DNA of 64,000 nucleotides from Mesostigma viride. Its lineage: Eukaryota; Streptophyta; Mesostigmatophyceae; Mesostigmatales; Mesostigmataceae. This document shows, in pieces, positions 51,675 through 61,880 of this stretch (the first letter of the stretch is position 1; the number at the start of each line of letters is the position of its first letter). The notes under the pieces were generated by a model. That model was given only the letters and a program-made list of their open reading frames with translations. It was not told the origin of the DNA and searched no databases. The DNA lies in NCBI GenBank assembly GCA_009746045.1, contig RPFO01000002.1, positions 187,501 to 251,500 of the forward strand, given 5' to 3'. The position numbers were made by a program, and so were the translations under genes.

Positions 51675-52419
51675 AAGATTTTTTAAATAATATTTATCAA
51701 TGTAATAAATGCACTGATTGTGAGTCATGCCCCTGTTGTAATCATCTTGCATTGTCGTATTTCTGTTGGTCCCTGATAACACCATTTTTTGTCCCAGAAT
51801 GGCTGGAGAATTCGCCTGTGCATGTTCTTGATTTTCTTGAGATTCTACTCGTTTTTTTGTCCTGAGATTTTCTTGAGATTCTACTCGTTTTTTTGTCCTG
51901 AGATTGTCCTGAGATTTTGTCCTGAGATTTTCACTACAAAGTCAAAATCTCAAGACCTGAGTTTTTCACCAGAAATCTCAGGACCCGAGGTGTGCACTTA
52001 CCAGATTTTGTGAAGACGAAAAAAATCAGGAAAAATCAGGGCAATCTCAGGAAAAATCTCAGGAAATCTCAAGACGATCTCAAGACAATCTCAAGATATC
52101 TCAGGATTTCTCAGGATTTCTCAGGATTTCTCAAAAAAAAACTCAGGACGATATCAAGAAATATCAGGACGAATTTTTTCCGACTTCCTAGTGTGGGGGC
52201 CGGCCATGCAGACCGAGGTCGGTGTCTACCTGACTGCATGCTGCGAGCAAGATGTCCTACGAATGCTATCAGTCCTACGCTGTCTAATCTCGTCCGAAAT
52301 GCGAGGCATACCCTGGTACAACTTTGATTCTAAAGACCTATGTGTGGAATATCATGATCATTATATGTATGGAATATCAAGGAGACAATATATGTATGGA
52401 ATATGTACATATGTCTGGC

Positions 52420-53640
52420 AGGCCCCCAGCGGCTTGGCCAGCCAGGGCGGCATATTCTGACCTGGCCTGGCCCCAAGGGCGTTCCCAAAAGGGTAGGGAA
52501 GCATGTCACGAACTACATCCAGATGTTGCTGGACGACCTAGTGGTCCCAGCTAGCCCAGTTTGAACACCGCATCCACTCTCTCTCCCTTCTTTGGCCGGA
52601 TCGCGACTGCCATGCAGAACAAGACGCGGTGGCAGAAGTCTGATTGTCAAGGCTCACACGCCAGCCCCTGTGGGCAAGCCACCTCCCCCCAAGCGGAGGA
52701 GGCGTTTTGATGAGTAGTGTAGTTAGGATTTTCTAGACTAGATAGCTCAGAGTTAGGTTAGTTCGATTACGCGGCTCCTTCCACCCCACCCACCCATCAA
52801 GGAATATATGTATGTGGCTGGGGCTGTATGTATGTGGCTGGGGCCTCCCTCACGGCAGGTTACACGGCGGACCGGGCGGAGCGGGCCAAGCTCCTGGCCT
52901 ACGGCGACGTCGGGCACCATCGTGTGGTGCCCTTTGTCCTGGAGGAGTTTGGGGCCATGGGGCCCCTGACCTCCGCCTTCTTCAAGGAGTGTTGCCGGCT
53001 CCGGGAGGACCGGCTGGACCTGGAGGGCCAGCGGGCCCCATGGTCGGCGCGGACCTGGACGTCATATTGGCGTCAGCGCTTGTCGGTGGCGCTGACTCGG
53101 GCCATGGCTGACATCATGCTCCGCCGTACGCGGGCTGATTTTGCGGTGCAGCAGGGCTATTAGGTTCCTCCCGTTAGGCGTTTCCATTGGTCTTATCGTA
53201 TAGTATAGAGCTTTGACATGGCTCTGTATATAGGTTTATAGCTGGGCGTTTGCTTTGGTTTGAGTGATTTCACTCTGCTGTAAGTAATTATATTTTTAAT
53301 ATATGTATTAAAAATATAATTACTTACAGCAAGGAATCTGTGTGCTACATGATCTCGCATCCACTCTCTCTCCCGTCTTTGGACTGTCATGCAGGACAAG
53401 ACGCGGTGGAAGAAGATTGTCAAGGCGCACACGCCCGACCCTGTGGGCAAGCCACCTCCCCCCAAGCGGAGGCGGCGTTTTGATGAGTAGTGTGGTTAGG
53501 ATTTTCTAGATAGCTTACAGTTAGTATAGTTCGATCACGCGGCTTCCTCCACCCCATCCATCATGGAATATGTGCTACATGACCTCCCCACGGAGGCATG
53601 TTATAATTTAATTTAATTTAAATTTTTTTAATGATCTCGA
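52420..53640 (+). mobile_element. LINE 3' fragments in series
   Basis: Contains an ORF2 C-terminus at 52440-52720, a second ORF2 end at 52828-53163 (FGAMGPLTSAFFKECCRLRE ... WRQRLSVALT, stop at 53163), an inverted repeat at 53277-53330, another basic ORF2 end at 53388-53490 and a family 3' tail (GGAGGCATGTTATAATTTAA) to 53630. Confidence 0.75.
53277..53330. repeat. perfect 25-bp inverted repeat with 4-nt loop
   Basis: GCTGTAAGTAATTATATTTT plus TAATA (53277-53301) is exactly complementary to 53306-53330, with TATG as the loop. It lies 114 bp after a LINE stop codon. Confidence 0.97.
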
Positions 53641-54215
53641 TCCCAAGGCGGGCCAGCCGGTGTACTGGAAGGGGGCGGCCATCTACGTCGGCCACAAGCC
53701 CTGGCACGCGACCCCCTCGACCACCGCGGCCCCAGCAACTCCAGCCCCGGCCTAGGGGAATACAGCAGCAGTAGTGTAGAATAGTTAGACAGTGGCCTTG
53801 TACATGCCCGCCTACTACAGGCACTATACCACCAGCTGAGGCCTAGCCTTTTTAATCATGTACATGTGTGCCTATGATGAGCCACCCTCCAGATCACCAG
53901 ATGATGCCTAGCTTTATTTAATTATGCAGTGCCCATGCAGGGAGTCCCTCCCTGCTGAGAAGCCATGCCGGCCTAGCTCTCGTATAGCCATGATGATCTT
54001 CCCCCACCTGGCATGCTCCCCCTTAACTGGGCATAGCGTGATAGACCATGAGGGTGCAGGTGCCCTGGTGCACCTAGAGCAAGGGTAGCTTACATTCCTA
54101 CCCTTGCCTGAAGTAGCCTAGAATGTATTAAAAGCCATATGCCCCTTCTCAGGGATATGTGCTACATTTACTCCCAACGGAGTGATGTTGATAATAATTA
54201 ACCCATAGTCCGCTG
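53640..54215 (+). mobile_element. 5'-truncated ORF1-only element
   Basis: Starts abruptly inside the last ORF1 codons (QPVYWKGAAIYVGHKPW) and continues with the 3' UTR of the element at 54325-56310. It ends at CTCCCAACGGAGTGATG with an ATAATTAA tail. Typical of an aborted reverse transcription. Confidence 0.82.
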
Positions 54216-54324
54216 ACCCATTTTTGGCACTTTCATACCCCTGAAAATGAAAAAAATCATAACTCACACTAGGCCACAACTCCAAATACCCCCAACCAAG
54301 ATTCTAGGAGTATCTACACTCCCA

Positions 54325-56310
54325 GCCAGCCACGAGCCACGAGCCACGAGGTAGCCATGGCTGTCGGAGCTCATAACTTTCACGTTTGAGCGCCGAATTC
54401 AGCTGTGAATATCACAATCGCTTCGTCTTTCTAAGACGCACATGCTGATATAATTTTCCGACGCTATTACGCAATATACGATGAGCAAACGCCTCTCGAC
54501 GCAACGCAGCCTGGCGGCTGCGCTCGGCAATGAAAATACGCCTGCAGCTTCGGCTGCAGCTTCGCCCACCGGCCCAGATGGCAACGGTGACACTAGTAGT
54601 GCACTGGTGCTCGCCCAGCCAGTCCCGGGCTCGCCTCGCCATCAGCATCGCCTGAACCTAAGCGCAGTCGCTCTGCTGAGCCGCCCTGGGAAGAGCGCTC
54701 CTTTGACGTCAACAGCCCCGGCTTCTGGCAACGCAGCCCCACTTGGATTATGGAAGACTTTTATTACGGCAATTACGCCTCGCTTCTAGCCATGTGCGTG
54801 TACCTCACGACCCACAACCGTGGCCGCTGGCCTGGTGGCGGCGAGCTTGTCGACCCCGCCGAGGCTCTCCCAATCATTCACCGCATGCCTCGCCCCAAGC
54901 TTCAACGCTTCGCCCTCTGCTCCCTTGTTGGACGCTCCGAATCCGAGATCTGGGCTCCCAAACCGCCCCCCTTCCCCTCCGAAGCCTCCATCCGCACCCT
55001 CCTCAAGGAAGCTTTCGAGCAGCACGTGACCCCTCTTGCCGCAGATGTGGCGGCACTTGGCGGCACGCTGGCTGCTGAGCTCCCCACCATCCCCACCGCC
55101 ACCGCCACCCTCCTCGCCTCCACCCCCCCCCCCTCCGTCTCCACCGACTCCATCACCGCCCAGCTCCGCGACATCGACCAGCGCCTCAAGGATAATGCAA
55201 TCGCTATCGAGGTCTTGCAGAACACAGCAGGCCTCACCGCCCAGGCAGTGAAGGACATTGCCGCCAAGCCAGCCCCGGCTGGCCTGGCCGGCGATGCTCC
55301 TCCCATCACGACCTGGGCGGACATGCTTAAGCAACATACCACCTCCACCACCTCCGCCGTCGCAGCCCAGCTCCAGCGGCAGACGCTTGACCTCCGCGAG
55401 GAGGCCGAGCTCGCCAAGCGCAGCCTCAACGTCATTGTCAAGAATCTCAAGATGGAGGAAGGTGAGAATTCCGAGAAGCTTGCGCGTGCTTTTGAGAGAG
55501 AAATCCTTGATCGCATGGGCCTTACTGGTGAGATCGAGCTGGCCGCCCACCGCCTTCCCCGCGCGCGGGGTAAGGCCGGGCCGCCCCCGCTCCTTCTCAC
55601 CTTTAAGACCCCGGCGGACAAGATTTCTTTTCTCAGACGCCGCAAGCGGCTCGAGAAGACTCTCTTCACCCTTGACGACGACTTGACCCTGGCACAGCAA
55701 CAACGACGACGGGAGCTATGGCCGACCTACCTCCAGCTCCGGCAGACCAAGGCGGGCCAGCCGGTGTACTGGAAGGGGGCGGCCATCTACGTCGGCCACA
55801 AGCCCTGGCCAGCGACCCCCTCGACCACCGCGGCCCCAGCGACTCCAGCCCCAGCCTAGGGGAATACAGCAGCAGTAGTGTAGAATAGTTAGACAGTGGC
55901 CTTGTACATGCCCGCCTACTACAGGCACTATACCAGCTGAGGCCTAGCCTTTTTAGTCATGTACATGTGTGCCTATGATGTGCCACACTCCAGACGATGC
56001 CTAGCCTTATTTAGTAATGTTGTGCCCATGCAGGGAGTCACTCTCTGCTGAGAAGCCATGCCATAGCTCTTGTATAGCCATGATGATCTTCCCCCTCACA
56101 GGCATGCTCCCCCCTTACCCGGGCATAGCGTGATAGACCATGAGGGTGCGGGTGCCCTGGTGCACCTAGAGCAAGTGTTGTTTACATTCCCACCCTTGCA
56201 GGAAGTAGCTTAGAATGTATTATAGGCTCATATGCCCCTTCTCAGGGCTATGTGCTAAATATACTCCCAACGGAGTTATGTTCCTAATTAATTAATTAAT
56301 TAATTAAGGG
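54325..56310 (+). mobile_element. ORF1-only LINE element, near complete
   Basis: About 2 kb. It has a 5' UTR with three ACGAGCC direct repeats (54336-54352), an ORF1 start at 54481, the main ORF at 54750-55859, a 3' UTR, the CTCCCAACGGAG hairpin at 56263 and a tail of AATT repeats at 56285-56308. No reverse transcriptase or endonuclease is present between the ends, and truncated copies share the same structure, so this looks like a half-LINE parasitising an autonomous LINE. Confidence 0.82.
54750..55859 (+). CDS. LINE ORF1-type RNA-binding protein
   Basis: 369 residues. Residues 1-75 start MEDFYYGNYASLLAMCVYL. Residues about 75-220 are Pro/Ala-rich with TAQLRDIDQRL and TAQAVKDIAAKP heptad-like helices. 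Then QTLDLREEAELAKRSLNVIV leads into an RRM-like core, followed by ILDRMGLTGEIELAAHRLPR and PPPLLLTFKTPADKISFLRR, the order seen in L1 ORF1 (Transposase_22-type) proteins, which act as nucleic-acid chaperones in the RNP. Reading continues upstream of this Met in the same frame (WEERSFDV). The family start at 54481 is in another frame because of a one-base deletion near 54630 relative to the copy at 57930. No CCHC knuckle was seen. Confidence 0.75.
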   Translation: MEDFYYGNYASLLAMCVYLTTHNRGRWPGGGELVDPAEALPIIHRMPRPKLQRFALCSLVGRSESEIWAPKPPPFPSEASIRTLLKEAFEQHVTPLAADVAALGGTLAAELPTIPTATATLLASTPPPSVSTDSITAQLRDIDQRLKDNAIAIEVLQNTAGLTAQAVKDIAAKPAPAGLAGDAPPITTWADMLKQHTTSTTSAVAAQLQRQTLDLREEAELAKRSLNVIVKNLKMEEGENSEKLARAFEREILDRMGLTGEIELAAHRLPRARGKAGPPPLLLTFKTPADKISFLRRRKRLEKTLFTLDDDLTLAQQQRRRELWPTYLQLRQTKAGQPVYWKGAAIYVGHKPWPATPSTTAAPATPAPA

Positions 56311-57540
56311 CTTTCAGAATATGCAATAATACCTTGGCTTTATCAAAGCATTTGGATGATAGCTCCAGTCAAAGTTGGCCAAAAGACGATCTTTTTTCCC
56401 CAAGGAAAAGTCTACCCCACCCTAACTTCCCAGGGAGGGCAGGGAATCTCAATAACAACATTGGACAACTTATAGTTGGATAGTCCAATGGTGGTTTCCT
56501 TGGGTCAGACCACCCGGATAACCCATTACCCCTATATAACGTGCTCATACATGTGTGTGGGTTACGCGCGTGTAAACAGCTATCTATGACATGCAACACA
56601 ATAATGCATTATAACAAGCTATCAAAGGCTGCCAAAAGTGCTGGAATACAAACACGTTGCCTACCTGCACTGACGGAGTGGTATACTCCAAAGAAATGCC
56701 AAAAACTGGGCACTTTCAGGGCTAATACCACTCTTTACAACAGGCATGGAACTTGCTGAAATATGCATGGATACAATCGTCATTTATAATGCATGGGATA
56801 CGTATTCCGCTGCAAACAACACGCGAATACGTTGTCGTACCTGGCTCGTTCATGCCCTACCCGGATTCCGCTGGCCGGGACCCTCATATCTCACACATAC
56901 TGATGCTCTACATGCAAAGGCCGCCATAGCCGCATACTTCATGATCCGCCATGACTACCAGGTCGATGTTCCGTGCAAAGATGGCTACTAAACTAGTCCG
57001 CATTCTCAGCAAACGCTGCAGCCGACGTCCCATACCCAAACTGGATGCCCGGGCTGGCGCAGATTTGCCCGGCCATACTGATAGGGAGGAAATCGACCTA
57101 TGATAAGCTATGACTCATCTGGAACTGACGACCAGGAAAGTTATATTTTCCTACCTGTATTTTCCCAACCCTATAAATCTGGCCGTGCCTGACCTACGCA
57201 AATCATGCATCGTCATTCTGAGCAACATTCTGAACCGTTTCAAGCCGTGAGACGCAAACATTTCGTAACAGCGGCACGTTGGCAGCCATATCTCATTACG
57301 CGCGCGCGCGAGCGAAAATTTCCCGCCAAAGTCACGTGATACATTCTCAATGCACGTTGTAATTACCAGGCTATGGCGAATATTACCCCCAAACCTATGC
57401 ATCACCTTCGTCCCTAAGTGTTCCCGGACCCACCGGACCACTGACATCCGTCACAAGTGGCGCGGCGCTCTCGGCGCGGCGCGAAATTCGACCGTTAGTC
57501 AAACCCCCCGACAGGTCGGGGGGTTAACGGACTAATTAAG
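56311..57540. other. unannotated stretch with a short strong hairpin
   Basis: About 1.2 kb between two LINE tails. It contains an 81-residue plus ORF (56746-56991) with no recognised motif, a CGCGCGCGCG run near 57301, and an 11-bp-arm hairpin at 57502-57525 (AACCCCCCGAC / GTCGGGGGGTT, 2-nt loop). Nothing else can be assigned. Confidence 0.5.
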
Positions 57541-57544
57541 GGTT

Positions 57545-57605
57545 AATTAATTAATTAATGATCTCCCAACGGAGGCATGTTATAATTTAATTTAATTTAA
57601 GTTTA
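57545..57605 (+). mobile_element. minimal LINE 3' end remnant
   Basis: Only CTCCCAACGGAGGCATGTTA and the TTTAA tail remain, preceded by TTAATTAATTAA. An insertion truncated to its last ~45 bases. Confidence 0.7.
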
Positions 57606-58322
57606 TTGTATATGTATGAATAAGCGACCCGTTTAGTAAGACGAGCCACGAGCCACGAGCCACGAGGTAGCCATGGCTGGCGGCGGAGCTCATAACTTTA
57701 ACGTTTGGGCACCGATTTATGCTGTGAATATCACAATATCGCTTCGTCTTTCTAAGACGCACACGCTGATATAATTTTCCGAAGCTATTACGCAATATAT
57801 GGCGAGCAAACGCTCCTCCGCGCAACGCAGCCTGGCGGCTGTGCTAAGCCCTGAAAATACGTCTGCAGCGTCGGCTGCAGCTTCGCCCTCCGGCCCAGAA
57901 GGCAGCGGCGCCACTAGCCAACAAGCCCTATAGTGGTCGCCCAGCCCCCTCCTGGGCTCGCCTCGCCCGCAGCGTCGCCTGAACCCAAGCGCAGTCGCCC
58001 TGCCGAGCCGACCTGGGAAGCGAATTCGACTTTGACGCCAGCCAGCCCGGCTTTTTTGACAAGCTCAACCACGACAAGATCCTGAGCTACGTGTTCTGTG
58101 TATCGTATGCCTCGCTTCTTGAACTGTGCAAGCAGCTCTTCCACCAAGGTCGCCTCGTCGATGCTTTCCAGAGGCGCGCCTACAACCTCGACTCCATCCT
58201 CACCCTTCGCCGCCCCCACCTTCAGATACGCACCCTCTTCTCCCTCCTTGGCCGCTCCATCGAGGAGCTTTGGCCCCCCACGCCCCTCACCACCATTAAC
58301 CGAATCCTCCATCCGCTCACTC

Positions 58323-61300
58323 CGTCGTCTGTCCCAACTCAGTCCTCACAGGAGGACTGAGTTGACAATTTTCAACCGCGTGTAGCGACTAGGTGGGGGG
58401 TCCATCCCAAATGTTTTGATGTGGATCGGGGGTGTACTAGATGTCATTTTGTTGGCAAAAATACTGCAGATGTGAAAACTTGACGCGAACACCTGAAAAT
58501 TACACGGTCGTTGGGCACCCCCTCGCGAATTTGCATTTTTCGGGATAAGAACGAGTGGGAAAAATTCAATCAAATCCTGGTGCATGAAGAAAAAATATAG
58601 GCATGTAAACAATATAGTTCTTTATCAATAGAAAAAAACTGGGCTCGATTTGGCCACTGCAACTGCCTGAAACAATTTAAAAACTCTCAGTCCTCAGCCG
58701 TGGACAAGGGCTTGCTGGCACTATGCCAGCATGCTATACCATTATTCCAATGTCCATATTATGCCATGTAGCCATTTAAATGACCCATGCTCACACAAAA
58801 AACATCTACAAACCTGCAGGGCTCAATAAAACATGCTAGGAGGGCCTTGCAAGTCGCTTACGGAGCTGAAAAACGTCTACATGCTAGCATGCTAGCACCT
58901 AGTTTTCATTATCCCAAGCACCTAGTGCTGATAATGATAACCTGCATATATAAACAATATTAGGCAAATTCAGCGCCTGCTTGGCCCTGCAGCTGTCTGG
59001 GCGCGGGTGGCCCTCTTGGCCGCCCACTTCCTGCCAGCCTCGCTGCGCTCGGTGAGGGGCACCATGGCCCTCTGCTTGCCCTTCAAGGCGTTCAAGCCGG
59101 GGATCTTGCCTGGCGGGGCATGCCAGGCAGCGAAGCACTCGCGGTGCAGGGCCACGTTGCATTCTGGGCACCAGAAGTCAGTGCGAGGAAGGCGAGGCTC
59201 CCCAGGCTTGGGCTTGGGCTTGGTGGCAGTGCACACCTCACACTGTGCCTGCATGCGTTCCTCGCCCTTGAATGGGATGCGCTCGATGGTGGTGTGTGTG
59301 CCGGAGTGCCGCCCACCACGTCCGGGCATCACAGCCACGCCCACGCTGTCGATGGGCAGTGCGGCACCATCCCACTTGTTGTGCATCAGCTTGGTGGCCA
59401 GCTTCAGGTGGAAGTCCATGTGAGACATGGCCTCATCCGGGCCACCCGCCAGCAGGGTGTGGATGTTGTGCGCCTGGCTGACCGTCTCGGACAGCATGCC
59501 AAAGAATGGCCGGTGGAACCACATCTGCGTGGGCAGCACAGACTGCACATTGTATTCGGCGCAATGCATGTCCTTGATGTCGACGGCCTTGTACATGGAC
59601 CAGTACAGCACCACGTGGTATGGAGCCGGCACTTGCACGCGGTCAGCCGTGCGACCTCCGTGGCGCGACACCATGACCTGCTTGATGGGGACGCCGCTGC
59701 CACACAGCCACACAAGCTGGCGGTCCTGCCACCCGACCACGCTGACCCCGGTCTCCTCGTTGTACGCCCAGCACCACCAGCCCTGCGCCGGCTTCCTCGG
59801 CACCAAGGCCTTCAGCTCAGCCCACGGGATGCCCTTCCGGTTGGTCATGATCGTCCCCACGCTGTCATGCCCCTTGGCAGCAAGGCGGACAGCGTTCTCC
59901 ACGCCCGTGTAGTAGCGGTCGGTGGCCACGGTGCAGCCCTCCCGTGGAAGCGTGTCGCTGAGGCGCTGCGTGACCGCGGTGACATGGCCCACTTCTGGCA
60001 GCTTGTCGTATGTCTCGGCGTGCCAAATGTACCCGAGGTGGATGTCGCAGAGGCAGTATTTCCGGATGTGGAACTTGTTTGGCTTGTCCTTGCAGTAGCA
60101 ACGGACTGGACACATCTGGTGGCGCGTCTCAATTGACCGCTCGTCCAGGGCCATGTGCCCCGAGGGGACGAAATACTTCTTATACTGGCCATTAAGGAAG
60201 CGCTCCAGCCAGTCGAGTTGCCACAGACGGTGCTCACGAGTGCGGGGGTCTGCAGGCCTCTGGGTGCTGTCGCGGAAATGGAGGAACCGGGTAATCTGCT
60301 GAAACCGTTTCAATGTCATGTACCGGTTGAGGCGAGCTCCACCAAGGATGCCCAGGTCTGCCTCTTGGAAATAAAGAGGTACAGAGGGCAGCTTGCACAC
60401 GCCCATGGTAAGCACGATGGCCAAGTACTTCCCAAACTCATGCACAGTGAGGTGGTCCCATGTTCTTCCCCCCTCATCCTCCTCATCCTTCTTGCTGGCA
60501 GCATAGCGATTGATCTCGGCGACGATGGGCGCCAGAGTGTCCTGGATTACCATGAACAGGGTCCATATGTCCAGCAGCTTCCATGCACCAATCCTGGTGG
60601 GGATGTTCTTGGTAGAAGCCGGCGTTGTAATACCTTGCGGGTTGATTGCCGGCCCCTTGCCTGCTGCCGGCTCCCCTACGCCCCATCGCCAGCCATCCTG
60701 TGTCACAGGCTCAGCCTCCTCGTCGCTGCCCTCATCATGTGGGCGAACACGCACATCCGCTGCCTCCAGCTCATCCTCGTCATCAGACTCGACGAGATCA
60801 GGCACCTCGTCGGGGTCAGCGCCTGCTGGCATGGAATCACGTCGCTTCCGGGTGCGTTTGGGCTTGGAAGCAGCCCCGGAAGGTTTAGGAGGTCGCCCTC
60901 GCCCGCGGCCAGTGGCACCGCGCCCGCCACGCCCTCGCTTTGGGACGAAATCGCCATCATCGCCATCAGACGCGGGGTCGTCGTCATCGCCCTCATCTGG
61001 CCCCACCTCCGGATCTGGCATGGGTTCGTCATCTGACGACGGGGGGGGGGGGCTGTCGGCATTCCCCGAGGTTGGGGAAATCCCTCCCGACGTTTCCTCG
61101 CCGGCAGCGTGGTCCAGAATGTACTGTCTTGAAAAATCATACTGCGTTTCATCATCAAATAAGACTGTAAACTGCGCTCCCCGGGACTTTTTGCCCGTGA
61201 CCTTGCCACACAACACCGCGCTTGCAAAATTAGCACCGTAATTCGACTTTGCCCAATTTATTCCGAACTCTGTCGCCTTTACTTTCACTTTAAACCCTAT

Positions 61301-61645
61301 ATCTATGCGTATTTCTGGGCCTACTCCACTGCCGGTCTCCGCCATCGCTGACCGTGCATCGTCGTCGTCAGTCGCAGTCGTCCCTTTTTGGTACCGTTTT
61401 TCGCCCAAAATTTTTTAGGGTACCCTAGTTACCCCCCTACAGATGAGGGTCAAAACAAAATCCAAAAAAATCGCAAAAATATGTCCCAGAAACATCTTTT
61501 CACGTAGTATTTGAATAAATTTAGAGAGAATTTTTTTGACAAATATTCCGACCAGGGCGAATTTTCTACAAACCTCAAAAACTCGGTCCTCGGTAGAGGA
61601 CTGAGATCGACTCAGTCCTCCGCTGAGGACCAGAGACAGACGACG
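58323..61645 (-). mobile_element. piggyBac-type DNA transposon, about 3.3 kb
   Basis: The ends carry imperfect terminal inverted repeats: CGTCGTCTGTC at 58323-58333 and its complement at 61635-61645. Inside these sit AGTCCTC...GAGGACT palindromes at both ends (58337-58364 and 61585-61630). A TTAA, the piggyBac target, lies just outside the right end (61648-61651) but not at the left. The element splits an ORF1-type LINE copy. Confidence 0.75.
58970..61408 (-). CDS. piggyBac-family transposase, intact, 812 residues
   Basis: Cut-and-paste DDE/D transposase (DDE_Tnp_1_7 type). Residues 1-240 hold a chromo-like start (FTVLFDDETQYDF), an acidic stretch (120-150), an AT-hook-like GRGRGRPPKP (167-176) and a basic patch (KPKRTRKRR). 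The catalytic core begins near 265. The three expected acidic residues are visible: D422 in MALDERS, D497 in VATDRYY and D610 in MYKAVD. The C-terminal Cys-rich domain has C723, C726, C747, C750, H755, C758 and H763 (CEVC, CPEC, HREC), used by piggyBac for end binding. No frameshift or stop occurs. Start chosen at the first Met; an internal Met at residue 22 (MAETGSG) is an alternative. Confidence 0.95.
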   Translation of the reverse strand: MGEKRYQKGTTATDDDDARSAMAETGSGVGPEIRIDIGFKVKVKATEFGINWAKSNYGANFASAVLCGKVTGKKSRGAQFTVLFDDETQYDFSRQYILDHAAGEETSGGISPTSGNADSPPPPSSDDEPMPDPEVGPDEGDDDDPASDGDDGDFVPKRGRGGRGATGRGRGRPPKPSGAASKPKRTRKRRDSMPAGADPDEVPDLVESDDEDELEAADVRVRPHDEGSDEEAEPVTQDGWRWGVGEPAAGKGPAINPQGITTPASTKNIPTRIGAWKLLDIWTLFMVIQDTLAPIVAEINRYAASKKDEEDEGGRTWDHLTVHEFGKYLAIVLTMGVCKLPSVPLYFQEADLGILGGARLNRYMTLKRFQQITRFLHFRDSTQRPADPRTREHRLWQLDWLERFLNGQYKKYFVPSGHMALDERSIETRHQMCPVRCYCKDKPNKFHIRKYCLCDIHLGYIWHAETYDKLPEVGHVTAVTQRLSDTLPREGCTVATDRYYTGVENAVRLAAKGHDSVGTIMTNRKGIPWAELKALVPRKPAQGWWCWAYNEETGVSVVGWQDRQLVWLCGSGVPIKQVMVSRHGGRTADRVQVPAPYHVVLYWSMYKAVDIKDMHCAEYNVQSVLPTQMWFHRPFFGMLSETVSQAHNIHTLLAGGPDEAMSHMDFHLKLATKLMHNKWDGAALPIDSVGVAVMPGRGGRHSGTHTTIERIPFKGEERMQAQCEVCTATKPKPKPGEPRLPRTDFWCPECNVALHRECFAAWHAPPGKIPGLNALKGKQRAMVPLTERSEAGRKWAAKRATRAQTAAGPSRR

Positions 61646-61880
61646 AGTTAAGGAGGCCCTCGAGCAGCACGTGGCCCCCATCGCTGCAGATGTGGCGGCC
61701 ATATGGGCAGCACGCTGACTGCCGAGCTCCCCCTCCTCTCCACCATCTCCACCGCCACCACCCCCTCCTCGAAGGTCAATTACGCGGCTTCTCCCACCTC
61801 CACCCACCCAACATGGAATATGTGCTACATGACCTCCCAACGGAGGCATGTTATAATTTAATTTAAAATTTTAATTTCAT

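Larger units (their letters stand above)
47218..52193. mobile_element. CACTA (EnSpm) DNA transposon, 4976 bp
   Basis: The terminal inverted repeats are perfect 14-mers: CACTAGGAAGTCGG at 47218-47231 and its complement at 52180-52193. Both subterminal regions (47232-47620 and 51790-52180) are packed with CTGAGAAAAT/ATTTTCTCAG and TCAGGA words in both orientations, as expected for transposase-binding arrays of this superfamily. The flanks carry a 2-bp duplication TG, confirmed by the paralogous empty site near 38478-38490 (CCGCTGGGGGCC). No Tnp2-type transposase was recognised, so it is probably non-autonomous. Confidence 0.93.
46890..52340 (-). mobile_element. LINE fragment split by a CACTA insertion
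   Basis: 46890-47217 and 52194-52340 together match the LINE segment at 38217-38600 (minus orientation). The interruption falls at GCCGCTG/GGGGCC, with the CACTA element between. Confidence 0.85.
57640..61880 (+). mobile_element. ORF1-type LINE element interrupted by piggyBac
   Basis: 57640-58322 carries the 5' UTR (ACGAGCCACGAGCCACGAG) and the 5' half of ORF1 (LSYVFCVSYASLLELCKQLF). 61646-61880 carries the next ORF1 segment (EQHVAPIAADVAA-like), then jumps to the family 3' end (CTCCCAACGGAG, tail to 61875). ORF1 is also broken by a stop near 57930. Confidence 0.78.

Noticed and set aside
54786-55703. 305-codon minus-strand ORF
   Set aside because: Antisense of the LINE ORF1 coding region in GC-rich sequence.
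57502-57525. Rho-independent terminator
   Set aside because: A strong GC hairpin is present, but the genome is eukaryotic and no gene ends there.
59120-60136. 338-codon plus-strand ORF
   Set aside because: Antisense of the piggyBac transposase, without any motif of its own.
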